A stretch of DNA of 64,000 bases from Kordia algicida (lineage in GTDB: Bacteria; Bacteroidota; Bacteroidia; Flavobacteriales; Flavobacteriaceae): the NCBI RefSeq assembly GCF_051013375.1, contig NZ_CP142125.1; one strand, given 5' to 3'. The notes beneath the pieces were generated by a model. That model had not been told where the DNA came from, made no database searches, and worked only from the letters and a program-made list of their open reading frames with translations. This document shows, one piece after another, positions 8,408 to 16,308 of the stretch. A program made the translations under genes and the position numbers. Every line of letters begins with the position of its first letter. Position 1 is the stretch's first letter.

Positions 8408-9733
8408 ATGATAAAAAAATTACTTTGTATTCTTTTCTTGATTCCTCTGTGTTTACAAGCACAGCAGACACTTTCAGGAACTTTTTCACCTGCTGAAAAT
8501 TATGAATGGTTTATCATTTATAAATTAAAAACAACACATCAAGCGTATGTTGCTAATGGAAAAATTGTAGACGGAAAGTTGAACTACACCTTTAAACCTT
8601 CTGCCGAAAAAGGCATGTATCGTTTGGTATACGGATTGCCGCAGGAATCTGAAAATTTCGATTTTATTTATAGTGGCGAAGAAGATATTGCTTTCGATTT
8701 TAGTGAAAAGGGAATCGACTTTACACTTTCTAAAGAAAACAAATTAAATACTTCCTATTTTTCAAGTATCAACAAGGTAAAACGCCAAATCAACACATTT
8801 TACCAAAACGGAGATACAGACAAAGAAGCTTTTTTAGCTATTTTTAAAATGCTTGATGACACACAAAAAGTCTTTGAGAAAGAAGCCGAAGGAACAATGG
8901 TTTCACATTTTATCAAGGCAAGTCGCTCGTACATTCCGAAAGCTTATGAGAAACCACAAGTAATGGTTGACAATATTAAGAAACATTATTTTGACCATAT
9001 TGACTTTTCGGATTCTATTTTGCAAAACTCAGATTTCATTTCAGAGAAGATTTCTAATTACGTGTTTACCGCAATGCCGATGAAAGAAATCACTGGAAAA
9101 GAATTGACCGAACAGTACAAAAAGAATATTGCAACGATTGCTGAGAAAATAAAACCTGTTGCTAAAGATTATCAAAAAACATTATTTAACGTATTGTGGG
9201 AACAAATGGTGGTGTTGGAAAATGATGCCATTGCCAATCATATTTCAGATACATATTTGCTTTCGTTAGCTACCGAATTGAATGATAAGACTTTGATAGA
9301 AAAGCTAGAAAAATTTAAACGCCTTTCTTTTGGCGCCGTTGCCCCAGAAATTACTTGGGTAAAGGATAACAAAATACACAAACTAAGCGAATTAGAAGGA
9401 GCTGAAAACTACGTGATTGTATTTTGGAGTAGTACATGTTCGCATTGTTTGAAAGAAATGCCAAAATTGAAAGAATTTGTAACAGCACAAGAAAAAGGAA
9501 AATTTAAAGTAATTGCTATTGGCTTGGAAGATGAACGTGCAAGTTGGGCAAATGAAAGTTCTTTTTATCCAGATTTTATTCACGTGTTAGGTTTGCAAAA
9601 GTGGGATAATGAGATTGGAAATAGGTACGATGTGAGTTCTACACCGACCTTTTTTGTGTTGGATAAAGACAAGCGAATTATTGGAAAGCCTTATGGTGTG
9701 AAGGAATTGAAGGAGTTTTATGCTGAGAAGTGA
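8408..9733 (+). CDS. TlpA-like periplasmic thiol-disulfide protein
   Basis: A 441-residue exported protein. A signal peptide ends near CLQAQQ (residues 16-21). Residues 25-310 form a domain common in Bacteroidota TlpA-like proteins (a beta-rich DUF4369-like part, then a long helical part). The C-terminal thioredoxin domain has the active site C344-S-H-C347 in FWSSTCSHCLKEMPKL and the cis-Pro loop VSSTPTFFVLD. It probably exchanges or reduces disulfides in the periplasm. It starts 45 bp after mfd on the same strand, but a functional link to Mfd is unlikely. Confidence 0.88.
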   Translation: MIKKLLCILFLIPLCLQAQQTLSGTFSPAENYEWFIIYKLKTTHQAYVANGKIVDGKLNYTFKPSAEKGMYRLVYGLPQESENFDFIYSGEEDIAFDFSEKGIDFTLSKENKLNTSYFSSINKVKRQINTFYQNGDTDKEAFLAIFKMLDDTQKVFEKEAEGTMVSHFIKASRSYIPKAYEKPQVMVDNIKKHYFDHIDFSDSILQNSDFISEKISNYVFTAMPMKEITGKELTEQYKKNIATIAEKIKPVAKDYQKTLFNVLWEQMVVLENDAIANHISDTYLLSLATELNDKTLIEKLEKFKRLSFGAVAPEITWVKDNKIHKLSELEGAENYVIVFWSSTCSHCLKEMPKLKEFVTAQEKGKFKVIAIGLEDERASWANESSFYPDFIHVLGLQKWDNEIGNRYDVSSTPTFFVLDKDKRIIGKPYGVKELKEFYAEK

Positions 9734-9736
9734 TTG

Positions 9737-9764
9737 GTGAGTTGTGAGTTGTGAGTTGTGAGTT
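9737..9764. repeat. Tandem heptamer (GTGAGTT)x4
   Basis: Four exact head-to-tail copies of GTGAGTT begin within 4 bp of the stop codon of the thioredoxin-like gene. Such short tandem repeats are common between flavobacterial genes and may vary in copy number between strains. No function is evident. Confidence 0.9.
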
Positions 9765-9840
9765 GAAATACTTTTTCTTGGGGAAAAATTACTGATTTTG
9801 GATATTTGCTTCTGAAAGCTTGTAAAAACATAACGCAATA

Positions 9841-9870
9841 AAAAAACAGAAAAGTATGATTACTTTTCTG
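9841..9870 (-). terminator. Rho-independent terminator of the first peptide gene
   Basis: CAGAAAAGTA (9847-9856) and TACTTTTCTG (9861-9870) form a perfect 10-bp stem with a 4-nt loop. On the minus strand the hairpin is followed by TTTTTT, so it ends the peptide gene at 9900-10166. It could also act weakly on the plus strand. Confidence 0.75.
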
Positions 9871-9899
9871 TCTCTTTTGGTCAACACACATATTTATTT

Positions 9900-10166
9900 T
9901 TATCCTGAAACTTGTCCTGTATTATTAGTATCGGCTACAGAATCTGGATCTGTACAACCGTTTCTAAGATCGGTTCTTCCATGAAATACAGTACATTCAT
10001 TAGGGAAACTTTGAATAGTTTGGTCACAGTTTACTTGTGATTGATCCCCTGGATTGGTATTGGTATTGTGACAAGGATTAGAATCTGTTCCTCCGACAAT
10101 TCCTTTAATTTGAAGATTCGCAATTTTAAATTTTCTGAATTTTAATACTTTTTTGTTTTCTCTCAT
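9900..10166 (-). CDS. GG-leader RiPP precursor (lanthipeptide-like)
   Basis: An 88-residue peptide with a basic leader (MRENKKVLKFRKFKIANLQIK, then GIVGG at about 22-26). It matches the leader pattern of Bacteroidota GG-motif peptides: a K/L-rich region, an I-x-x-L core, then Gly-Gly. The part after GG is polar, rich in Asn, Thr, Asp and Ser, and has four Cys. A longer frame from 10199 would start inside the -7 element, so I chose ATG 10166. No maturation enzyme (LanB, LanC, LanM or radical SAM) lies in the window, so modification is unproven. The precursor is separated from the other two by the AraC-type regulator gene. Confidence 0.7.
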   Translation of the reverse strand: MRENKKVLKFRKFKIANLQIKGIVGGTDSNPCHNTNTNPGDQSQVNCDQTIQSFPNECTVFHGRTDLRNGCTDPDSVADTNNTGQVSG

Positions 10167-10196
10167 CTTAAATAATTTTAATTTTTTGAATGTATT

Positions 10197-10226
10197 CAAA
10201 ACTAAACATTCATTTATAATATCAAT
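10197..10226 (-). promoter_or_regulatory. Promoter of the first peptide gene
   Basis: On the minus strand ATTG (10226-10223) is followed after 18 bp by TAGTTTTG (10204-10197), an exact TAnnTTTG -7 element. The start ATG lies 31 bp downstream. This decides the start of the peptide at 10166. Confidence 0.6.
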
Positions 10227-10262
10227 TGAAAATCAACTGTTTGAAAACTACAATTCCGTGAA

Positions 10263-11948
10263 TTATTGTTTTTTTACACTGTTTTCCCTAACTTTTTTGA
10301 TAAAGTAAGAAGGTTTGAGTCCTGTCTTTTTTTGAAACGCTCTGGAAAATCCTTCTGGATTAGAGAACCCAATTTCTTCAGCAATAGCACGAATCGTATA
10401 CTTTTGATATTTCGTATCGGTCTGCACATGACTTACCAAATAATCGACACGTAAATCATTGATATATGTTGTGAAATTTTTTCCTTTGTAAGAGTTGACT
10501 ATTTTTGATAAGTACTTGGAATTTGTATTTACAATTTTTGCGACATCTTTTAATGAAATTTGATTTGTTAAATATGCTTCTCCTGCTTCAAATCTGCTCA
10601 ACTCCTTTAAAACTTCTTCGATAATTTGTTGGTCTATTCCTAAAGAAACAGCTTGTGGTTTGGCATTTTTTACAATAATTTCTTCTTCAATGGTAGCGTT
10701 AGATTGTTCTATAATATCATTATAACGCTTTTCATATTGCTTTTTTAATCTGTAGTAATAAATAAGAAATCCAATAATAATAACTCCAATAATACTACTT
10801 GCGATAACGATCCAATCTCTTTCATTGGTAATACGTCGATTTTTTCCTTCCAATTTCTCAATCAAACGATCTTTGTTTGCTACATACGTTGGAATGTCAT
10901 ATTCTTTAGAAATATTCTTAGATAAATACCTGTAATCAGCATGAATTGCACTATCAATTTTTAACAATTGTTTCGTGTAATAAAGTTCTTTTCGCTCATC
11001 TTTCTTGGCTACTGCATCTTTAATTAAATAAACGTATGATTCTCGCAATGGCGGAAAAATATCGTTATTCTTAGTGTAGAAAGTATCTACTTTTTTAAAA
11101 TAGTTAATTGCCTTTTCCTTTTCTCCTAAAGCATCATAATTTTTACCTAAGTAGAATTCTGCTACAAGAATATCATCTACTTCTAAATGAGGAATTGCCT
11201 TCTGAATAGTTTCAATTGAAGTCTTAAAATCGCCTTTTATATGCGAATTTATACCTTCATTAACCGTAAAAGCATGTTTAAAAAAATCATCCTTTTGAGC
11301 TTGTGCAAGCTCGATTCCTTTAGTATTGATTGCTGAAGCTTCTTTCGTTTTGCCTGATTCATAATACACAGATGACAACTGAAGTAGCGTAAATAAATAT
11401 TTACTTACATACATTTTATCTTTACCTTCTTCATACAACATGCATTCTAACAAAAGCTTTTCAGCTTCTTCATAGTCTTGAGTTACACGCTTTAGAATAG
11501 CAATATTATTTTTCATATCGTACTCTGCTTCAGAGTTACCACTTGCCTTCGCCTGTTTTACCGCTAGCAGATAATTATTTAATGCTTCGGGATATTGTTT
11601 GTTAAAATACAAGGTAACTCCTTTTGTCATGTACGCATACAGAGGAAACTTTTTATCATCTTTTATATCTTTCGTATAGTATAAAACACTGTCTAAAAAC
11701 ACAATTTTGTCTTCAAACTGTCCGCTTTTTAAAGCTAATAAATAATAACCTCGACCTATAAATCGGCTCTCAGAAGTTGTTTTTGCTTTTCCAATATACG
11801 CGCGCACTTTAGTTTCAGCTTCTTCACTACTCATACTTCTAAGTTGACGATAGAGGTTATTATATTCTTTGAGTAAATCTTCGTTTTGCTGCGAAAGCGC
11901 AATCATTCCAACAAAAAATAACAACAAAAACAGTAGTAACTTTTTCAT
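10263..11948 (-). CDS. Membrane-anchored TPR protein with AraC-type DNA-binding domain
   Basis: A 561-residue regulator typical of Flavobacteriia. It has an N-terminal signal sequence (residues 1-20). Next come about 350 residues of helical tetratricopeptide-like repeats outside the membrane (for example EKAINYFKKVDTFY and SSVYYESGKTKEA). A transmembrane helix is at about 376-397 and a linker follows. The C-terminal AraC/XylS double helix-turn-helix spans about 445-555 and includes ISLKDVAKIVNTNSKYLSKIVN and IRAIAEEIGFSNPEGFSRAFQKKTGLKPS. This layout suggests direct signalling from the periplasm to DNA. It lies between GG-leader peptide genes, so it may control them (inference). Its ATG overlaps the stop of a small upstream ORF as ATGA. 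Confidence 0.9.
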   Translation of the reverse strand: MKKLLLFLLLFFVGMIALSQQNEDLLKEYNNLYRQLRSMSSEEAETKVRAYIGKAKTTSESRFIGRGYYLLALKSGQFEDKIVFLDSVLYYTKDIKDDKKFPLYAYMTKGVTLYFNKQYPEALNNYLLAVKQAKASGNSEAEYDMKNNIAILKRVTQDYEEAEKLLLECMLYEEGKDKMYVSKYLFTLLQLSSVYYESGKTKEASAINTKGIELAQAQKDDFFKHAFTVNEGINSHIKGDFKTSIETIQKAIPHLEVDDILVAEFYLGKNYDALGEKEKAINYFKKVDTFYTKNNDIFPPLRESYVYLIKDAVAKKDERKELYYTKQLLKIDSAIHADYRYLSKNISKEYDIPTYVANKDRLIEKLEGKNRRITNERDWIVIASSIIGVIIIGFLIYYYRLKKQYEKRYNDIIEQSNATIEEEIIVKNAKPQAVSLGIDQQIIEEVLKELSRFEAGEAYLTNQISLKDVAKIVNTNSKYLSKIVNSYKGKNFTTYINDLRVDYLVSHVQTDTKYQKYTIRAIAEEIGFSNPEGFSRAFQKKTGLKPSYFIKKVRENSVKKQ

Positions 11949-12145
11949 ATACGGGGAAGTATTTTTAACAAATATAATCTAAAAGCTTCTTCAAATACAT
12001 AGGTTTTACAGCAAGTTTTCCCACAATTCACGGAATTACAGGCATAATTCAAGGAATCGTCATTTGCTTTAATTGACTGATATTCAAATAGCTTGTTGTT
12101 TTGCTCCTGCAATCGATTCGCAAGGGTATTCAAAAAATTATACAT
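11945..12145 (-). CDS. Small Cys-rich ORF coupled to the AraC-type regulator
   Basis: A 66-residue ORF starting at ATG 12145. Its stop codon overlaps the regulator's start as ATGA, the classic layout for translational coupling. The N-terminal half is helical and polar. The middle has a cluster of four Cys, CNSVNCGKTCC, and the C-terminus is hydrophobic and basic. I do not recognise it. It has no GG leader. It starts only 15 bp from the divergent peptide gene at 12161, which leaves little room for two promoters and lowers confidence. It may be a real small protein, a leader ORF or chance. Confidence 0.4.
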   Translation of the reverse strand: MYNFLNTLANRLQEQNNKLFEYQSIKANDDSLNYACNSVNCGKTCCKTYVFEEAFRLYLLKILPRI

Positions 12146-12160
12146 CTCTAAAACTATAAT

Positions 12161-12352
12161 ATGATGAAAAAACAAAAATCTCAAAGCCTTACACTACATA
12201 AAAAAGCTATTTCAAGCTTAAGTAGTTTTATTGTTGGAGGAAAGGCACAAGCTTCTGATAGTTGCCAAACACAAGATCCGCAAACGCCAACAGCAATATC
12301 AGCATGTAGAACTACGTGTCCAATCAACCAACCAACAAGAACCTGCAACTAA
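12161..12352 (+). CDS. GG-leader RiPP precursor (class I lanthipeptide-like)
   Basis: A 63-residue peptide. The leader MMKKQKSQSLTLHKKAISSL then SSFIVGG fits the Bacteroidota pattern L-x-L-x-K-K-x-I-x-x-L ending in Gly-Gly (residues 26-27). The core of 36 residues has four Cys and about ten Ser or Thr, including TTC and a C-terminal TCN, which suits lanthionine or other thioether formation. The start is a double ATG; either Met is possible. The second precursor follows 41 bp later with nearly the same first codons. No modifying enzyme is visible nearby, so the chemical nature of the product is inference. Confidence 0.75.
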   Translation: MMKKQKSQSLTLHKKAISSLSSFIVGGKAQASDSCQTQDPQTPTAISACRTTCPINQPTRTCN

Positions 12353-12393
12353 ATAGTTGTACAAAAAAATTATAAATCAATTAAAAACTCAAA

Positions 12394-12576
12394 ATGATGA
12401 AAAAACAAAAAATTTCAAGTTTAAAACTGAACAAAAAGAAAATCTCAAACCTAGATCAAGATCAAACTAAAGGTGGAATTTTATTAACAATTATCTGTAC
12501 AGTTTCCATCAATTATCCAAGTAAATTTTGCACGATAAAAAACGATTCAAGAGAAGTTTCTTGGTGTGTTTGTTAA
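12394..12576 (+). CDS. GG-leader RiPP precursor, second of the pair
   Basis: A 60-residue peptide. The leader repeats the scheme of its neighbour (MMKKQK, LKLNKKKISNL, then DQDQTKGG with Gly-Gly at 27-28). The core is different: 32 residues, hydrophobic at the start (ILLTIICTVSI), with four Cys, the last two as CVC at the very end. Leader conserved and core divergent is what is expected for precursors that share one maturation and export system. The pair is followed after 49 bp by a lipoprotein gene on the same strand, and a terminator lies at 13644-13670, so all three may be one transcript. Confidence 0.75.
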   Translation: MMKKQKISSLKLNKKKISNLDQDQTKGGILLTIICTVSINYPSKFCTIKNDSREVSWCVC

Positions 12577-12625
12577 GCAAAACCTCTTACAATTACTTAT
12601 TATTTAAAATCAAAAAAATAAAATC

Positions 12626-13537
12626 ATGAAAAAATTAAAAAGAAGTGCAGTATTGACGCTTGTTGTACTGATGAATTTATCCTTGTATAACTGCTCGAAA
12701 GACGACAATACTCAGGAAGAAGCTGTTGAAAGCACAGAACTTTCGTCTATAAAAACATATTTGGCTGAAAAAGCACACAATTCAACCTTAGATCCAAGCA
12801 GAATTGATGTCGTTATTTTCGACGAATTCAAGCCATTTATTCAAGAAGGATTTGATCTTTCTAACGAAGATGAAAAAATGAGTCTATTATATAACTTGCC
12901 AGCAGATTTAGCAAAAAAGGCACAAGACTTACGCGAATATTTTGTTTTAGTTAGAAAAAATGAAATTGAAGTCGCAAATGAAGTCTTTGCAAATTCAATT
13001 GCAGGAACGATCAATGCTGTAAAATCAACACTTATTGACAATAGAATTACAGACTTAAATGTTTCCTCAACTTTACAAGATGAAAGCTGTTCGTATTCGT
13101 CCATAATTGTTGGCTATTACTACAACTATTATTACGGTGTAAATATGCCAATTTATTCAACAGGACCATTTTCTTGTACGAGCAACAGAGCTGTTTTTTA
13201 CGAAGGAAACAACTATTCAGGTGATATTTTATTTACGATTGATGCTAGCATCAACAGATCTATCAACTTTAAAAATTACAGTCAATATGACAACGACGAA
13301 GCACGTAGTATTAAATTTTGGAATTTTTCTCCAGGACAAGTCGTACGCGTATTTGATAGTCCTAGCGGAAGCACCAATGACGATTTTACCGTGTTCCGAT
13401 TTTTCACTGGCGTAGATACTACAGAACAAGCACCAACTTTTGAGCAAAACTTTTCTTCATCAGATTTTACACAAACATTTTTTGAAGACAATGGTTTGGA
13501 CGGAAAAGTATCTTCTGTTCGATTCTCAGGAAACTAA
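12626..13537 (+). CDS. Surface lipoprotein with crystallin-like C-terminal domain
   Basis: A 303-residue lipoprotein. The lipobox is LYNC with Cys23, followed by SKDDN, an acidic signal that in Bacteroidota directs lipoproteins to the outer surface. Residues 35-140 are helical. Residues about 165-303 are beta-rich, with AVFYEGNNYSGDILF and, later, VVRVFDSPSG plus FTVFRFF. This repeated aromatic-x-E-x-x-x-x-x-G pattern resembles beta/gamma-crystallin or peptidase inhibitor I36 domains. The fold call is from pattern alone. It follows the two peptide precursors on the same strand, so a role in peptide handling or self-protection is possible but only inferred. Confidence 0.72.
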   Translation: MKKLKRSAVLTLVVLMNLSLYNCSKDDNTQEEAVESTELSSIKTYLAEKAHNSTLDPSRIDVVIFDEFKPFIQEGFDLSNEDEKMSLLYNLPADLAKKAQDLREYFVLVRKNEIEVANEVFANSIAGTINAVKSTLIDNRITDLNVSSTLQDESCSYSSIIVGYYYNYYYGVNMPIYSTGPFSCTSNRAVFYEGNNYSGDILFTIDASINRSINFKNYSQYDNDEARSIKFWNFSPGQVVRVFDSPSGSTNDDFTVFRFFTGVDTTEQAPTFEQNFSSSDFTQTFFEDNGLDGKVSSVRFSGN

Positions 13538-13583
13538 TACCATGAAAGAAAGGAGAAATTCTAAAAATTTTCTCTCTATGTAT

Positions 13584-13620
13584 AGCGTTGAAACAATGTT
13601 TTTGAATGTATTGTTTCGCT
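13584..13620. other. Imperfect hairpin before the terminator
   Basis: AGCGTTGAAACAAT (13584-13597) and ATTGTTTCGCT (13610-13620) pair with a 2-nt bulge around a 12-nt loop. It lies between the lipoprotein stop and the strong terminator, so it would be a 3' UTR structure. Confidence 0.5.
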
Positions 13621-13643
13621 AAATACCAACCTATACATATATG

Positions 13644-13670
13644 AAAACCCGCTCAATGAGCGGGTTTTCT
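13644..13670 (+). terminator. Strong rho-independent terminator of the peptide/lipoprotein unit
   Basis: GAAAACCCGCTC and GAGCGGGTTTTC form a perfect 12-bp stem with an AAT loop. The stem is GC-rich at its top and ends in A/T runs on both sides, so it can work in both directions. Confidence 0.88.
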
Positions 13671-14165
13671 CGTAAAACTAAAATTACGCTTTAGAAGTTT
13701 GTTAATTTCATATCTGATAAATCAATTTCTCAAAAGAAAAATACCCTAAGATTTATCTATATACTAAACAGAAATCGTCAATTCTTCCACGCAAATCCGT
13801 GTGGTTGTAACAATTACAACATATATAATTTCTTTGCCTGCTTAAAAACAGACAACAGATATTGCCTTCAAAATCAATTGTCTCTCTAAAAGACAAAGAA
13901 TTGAATTCTTAAAATAATCTTCTTTGATTGATTCTTTTCAGAACCTTTTAAAATAAAGCAGTCGTTAGGGGTAACGTATGGTAGTACTAATTTTTTAAAA
14001 CTCTAAAAGCAAGACGCTTGGCTAAAACGTATTACTCATCTTCTTAAAGTTAAGAAATTATTAGCTACATAACAAATCTCTGAATTAATATTAGATTTCA
14101 ACAGCGTATAAACACCTGTTTTTTACAAACACTTGAAAATATACATGGAATTTTCAATACGTATG
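13671..14165. other. Gene-free stretch of about 500 bp
   Basis: I see no convincing coding frame, tRNA or terminator here. One exact small palindrome is present near 13806: GTTGTAA-CAA-TTACAAC. The base composition is like other intergenic DNA. It could hold a decayed gene or an unrecognised small RNA, but nothing supports a firm call. Confidence 0.4.
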
Positions 14166-14825
14166 TTAAAGTGATTTCAAGTTTTTAATTACGGTAAAAG
14201 CTTTATCTACTTGTTCATCATTCACTAAAATGGTAAATTCATTTGTTGTGGAAATAACTTCGTAAATATTTACACCTTCCCAAGACAAACGCTGAAAAAT
14301 AAAATAATAAATTCCGGGAACGTTTACATTATCTTTTGGCAATTTGACCGTGATAGACGATAAGTTTTCTTGTTTCTCTAATAAAATTTCATTCTTAAAA
14401 ATCTTCCCAACCAATTCAGCAACTTCGTTACTTACAACAATATTTGATTCGTTGACTCCGCGTGAAGATGTGTAAAAAACAGTATTCAATCCTTCAATTT
14501 CTGACATAAAAGCAGCTTGACTTTTTAGCAAAGTTTCAGAAACTCTAAAAGTATAATCATTCAAGGAAGAACGAACGGTAATTTCACCAATATTTCGAAC
14601 AAATTTCAATACACGATGTGTTACACGAAACTCCAATTCTGATGACAATCGTTTCAACGCCATCACAATAGCACCATTTTTCACCTCTTTTCCTAGTTGA
14701 TGTTCAATTTCTGGCTTAATAAGTCGTGATAATGAAGTAAGGTTGATGATTCCTTGCGACAACGCACTCGATAAAAATGGCTTTGTCTTTATATATTCTT
14801 CTACAATTGATGAAATTGTTTTCAT
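14166..14825 (-). CDS. Aspartate kinase-like ACT-domain protein
   Basis: A 219-residue protein resembling the stand-alone regulatory part of aspartate kinases found in many Bacteroidota. Residues 1-75 are helical with a winged-helix look (SSALSQGIINLTSLSRLIKPEI). From about 80 there are two ACT-like beta-alpha-beta units, the second being ITVKLPKDNVNVPGIYYFIFQRLSWEGVNIYEVISTTNEFTILV (pattern about 158-203). There is no kinase domain. It probably binds an amino acid and acts as a regulator. The neighbours do not show which pathway. No promoter element was identified with confidence. Confidence 0.78.
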   Translation of the reverse strand: MKTISSIVEEYIKTKPFLSSALSQGIINLTSLSRLIKPEIEHQLGKEVKNGAIVMALKRLSSELEFRVTHRVLKFVRNIGEITVRSSLNDYTFRVSETLLKSQAAFMSEIEGLNTVFYTSSRGVNESNIVVSNEVAELVGKIFKNEILLEKQENLSSITVKLPKDNVNVPGIYYFIFQRLSWEGVNIYEVISTTNEFTILVNDEQVDKAFTVIKNLKSL

Positions 14826-14914
14826 GTAACCAAATCTATAATTTTAATAGACTGCAAAAATACAAACAGAAAAACTATTTTCAAAACAAATTGTTATAAT
14901 TACAACAATAATTT

Positions 14915-15274
14915 TTAAAAATGATAAAATGCATCTTCTATGTGATTAATTGAGACGTCTTTTTTATCAAACAAAATAGCTACAATATCAAAACGAACCT
15001 CAACATCTAAGTCATTCTCGTTGATGTAATTATCAACAGCTTTTACCAAAAGTTTGATCTTTTTTTGACTCACAAATTCTTCTGGATTTCCAAAATCGGC
15101 AGAAGTTCTTGTTTTTACTTCTACAACTGCTAAAACTGCCGCTTTTTGAGCAATAATATCTACTTCTGCTTTCTGAAATCTATAATTCGTCTCTAAAATA
15201 GCATATCCTTTTTCTTGCAAATGTGTTACTGCAAGCTTTTCGCCTTCAATTCCTAAATCGTTATGTGCCGCCAT
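14915..15274 (-). CDS. YraN family (UPF0102) endonuclease-like protein
   Basis: A 119-residue protein starting at ATG 15274 (MAAHNDLGIEGEKLA), the usual N-terminus of this family; a longer frame from 15295 adds seven atypical residues. Conserved elements are GEKLAVTHLQEKGY, NYRFQKAEVDIIA and VVEVKTR. The Glu, Asp and E-x-K of these blocks form the PD-(D/E)xK-type core of a Holliday-junction resolvase-like fold. The family is nearly universal in bacteria and its exact role is unsettled; nuclease action on DNA is the expected activity. It is 89 bp downstream... in gene order it lies just upstream of the ACT protein on the same strand, with which it may be co-transcribed. Confidence 0.9.
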   Translation of the reverse strand: MAAHNDLGIEGEKLAVTHLQEKGYAILETNYRFQKAEVDIIAQKAAVLAVVEVKTRTSADFGNPEEFVSQKKIKLLVKAVDNYINENDLDVEVRFDIVAILFDKKDVSINHIEDAFYHF

Positions 15275-15433
15275 ACAATACGTCCTTATTTTCACATAAA
15301 ATACGTATCTTAAAAAGGATAATCAACAATAACTGACAAAAAATCTACATACTATCATCAATTTTTATGATGATAAAACTGCTTAAAATACGGAGAGCAT
15401 CTGTAGTTTTAAACACCAACTAATCAAAACTAT

Positions 15434-16222
15434 ATGGAAGCAAAATACGATCATATTGGAAAAGGATACAACAATACTCGAAAAGCCGATCCTTTTATTC
15501 TTGAACGCATTCAATATCATCTAAATCCTATACATGAAGGAATCTATCTAGACATTGGTTGCGGCACCGGAAATTACACATCAAAACTCCACAATAAGGA
15601 AACGAAATTTATCGGAATTGATCCTTCACAAAAAATGCTCAACATTGCACAAAAAAATCATCCAACTATTGATTGGAAACTTGGCGCCGCAGAAAACATT
15701 CCACTAAAAAATAATAGTATAGAAGGTGTTGTGGGAACATTAACGCTTCATCATTGGGACAATTTAGAAAAAGGGTTTTCAGAATTATTTCGCGTGATGA
15801 AACCCTATGCAAACATCGTTTTCTTTACAGCCACGCCAACACAAATGGAAGGGTATTGGCTGAATCATTACTTTCCAAAAATGCTAGCAGATTCTATAGC
15901 ACAAATGCCTTCACTTAAAACAATTGAAACAGCAATGAATTTGGCTGGTTTTGGCAATATTTTTACGGAAAAGTACAACATCCAACCAGATTTAAAAGAT
16001 CAATTTTTATATGTTGGAAAAAACAATCCGAAGTTATATTTAGATGAAAATATCCGCAACGGAATTTCCTCATTTTCACATTTGGCAAATCAGGAAGAAG
16101 TAGAAAAAGGGTTGACACAACTTGAAAAGGATATCGCTTCTGGAGACATTCAAAAAATCATCAAAAGCTATGAAAACCGCGAAGGTGATTATCTTTTTCT
16201 TTTAAGTCAGAAAGAAAATTAA
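15434..16222 (+). CDS. SAM-dependent class I methyltransferase
   Basis: A 262-residue soluble methyltransferase. The SAM-binding motif I is YLDIGCGTGNYTSKL (about 38-52), followed by the acidic end of strand two in FIGIDPSQKML (about 60-70) and motif IV-like VVGTLTLHHWDNLEKGFSELFRVMKP. It belongs to the large methyltransferase type 11 / UbiE-like group. The substrate, whether a small molecule or protein, cannot be deduced. It stands alone between divergent neighbours. Confidence 0.87.
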   Translation: MEAKYDHIGKGYNNTRKADPFILERIQYHLNPIHEGIYLDIGCGTGNYTSKLHNKETKFIGIDPSQKMLNIAQKNHPTIDWKLGAAENIPLKNNSIEGVVGTLTLHHWDNLEKGFSELFRVMKPYANIVFFTATPTQMEGYWLNHYFPKMLADSIAQMPSLKTIETAMNLAGFGNIFTEKYNIQPDLKDQFLYVGKNNPKLYLDENIRNGISSFSHLANQEEVEKGLTQLEKDIASGDIQKIIKSYENREGDYLFLLSQKEN

Positions 16223-16275
16223 ACACAGTACATTTTCAACTTATCTTTTTGTTTTTTATATACTAAATTAACACA

Positions 16276-16295
16276 TTGAGCACAGTCGAAATGAG
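16276..16295. repeat. Half copy of TTGAGC..GTCGA intergenic repeat
   Basis: TTGAGCACAGTCGAAATGAG resembles one arm of the imperfect palindrome found at 43912-43952. Such TTGAGC...GTCGA sequences are scattered between genes in flavobacteria. Confidence 0.45.
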
Positions 16296-16308
16296 TCAGA
16301 AAGAAAAA

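Noticed and set aside
13440..13622. Small ORF overlapping the end of the lipoprotein gene
   Set aside because: It lies mostly inside the lipoprotein gene in another frame and ends in the hairpin region; it is a shadow.
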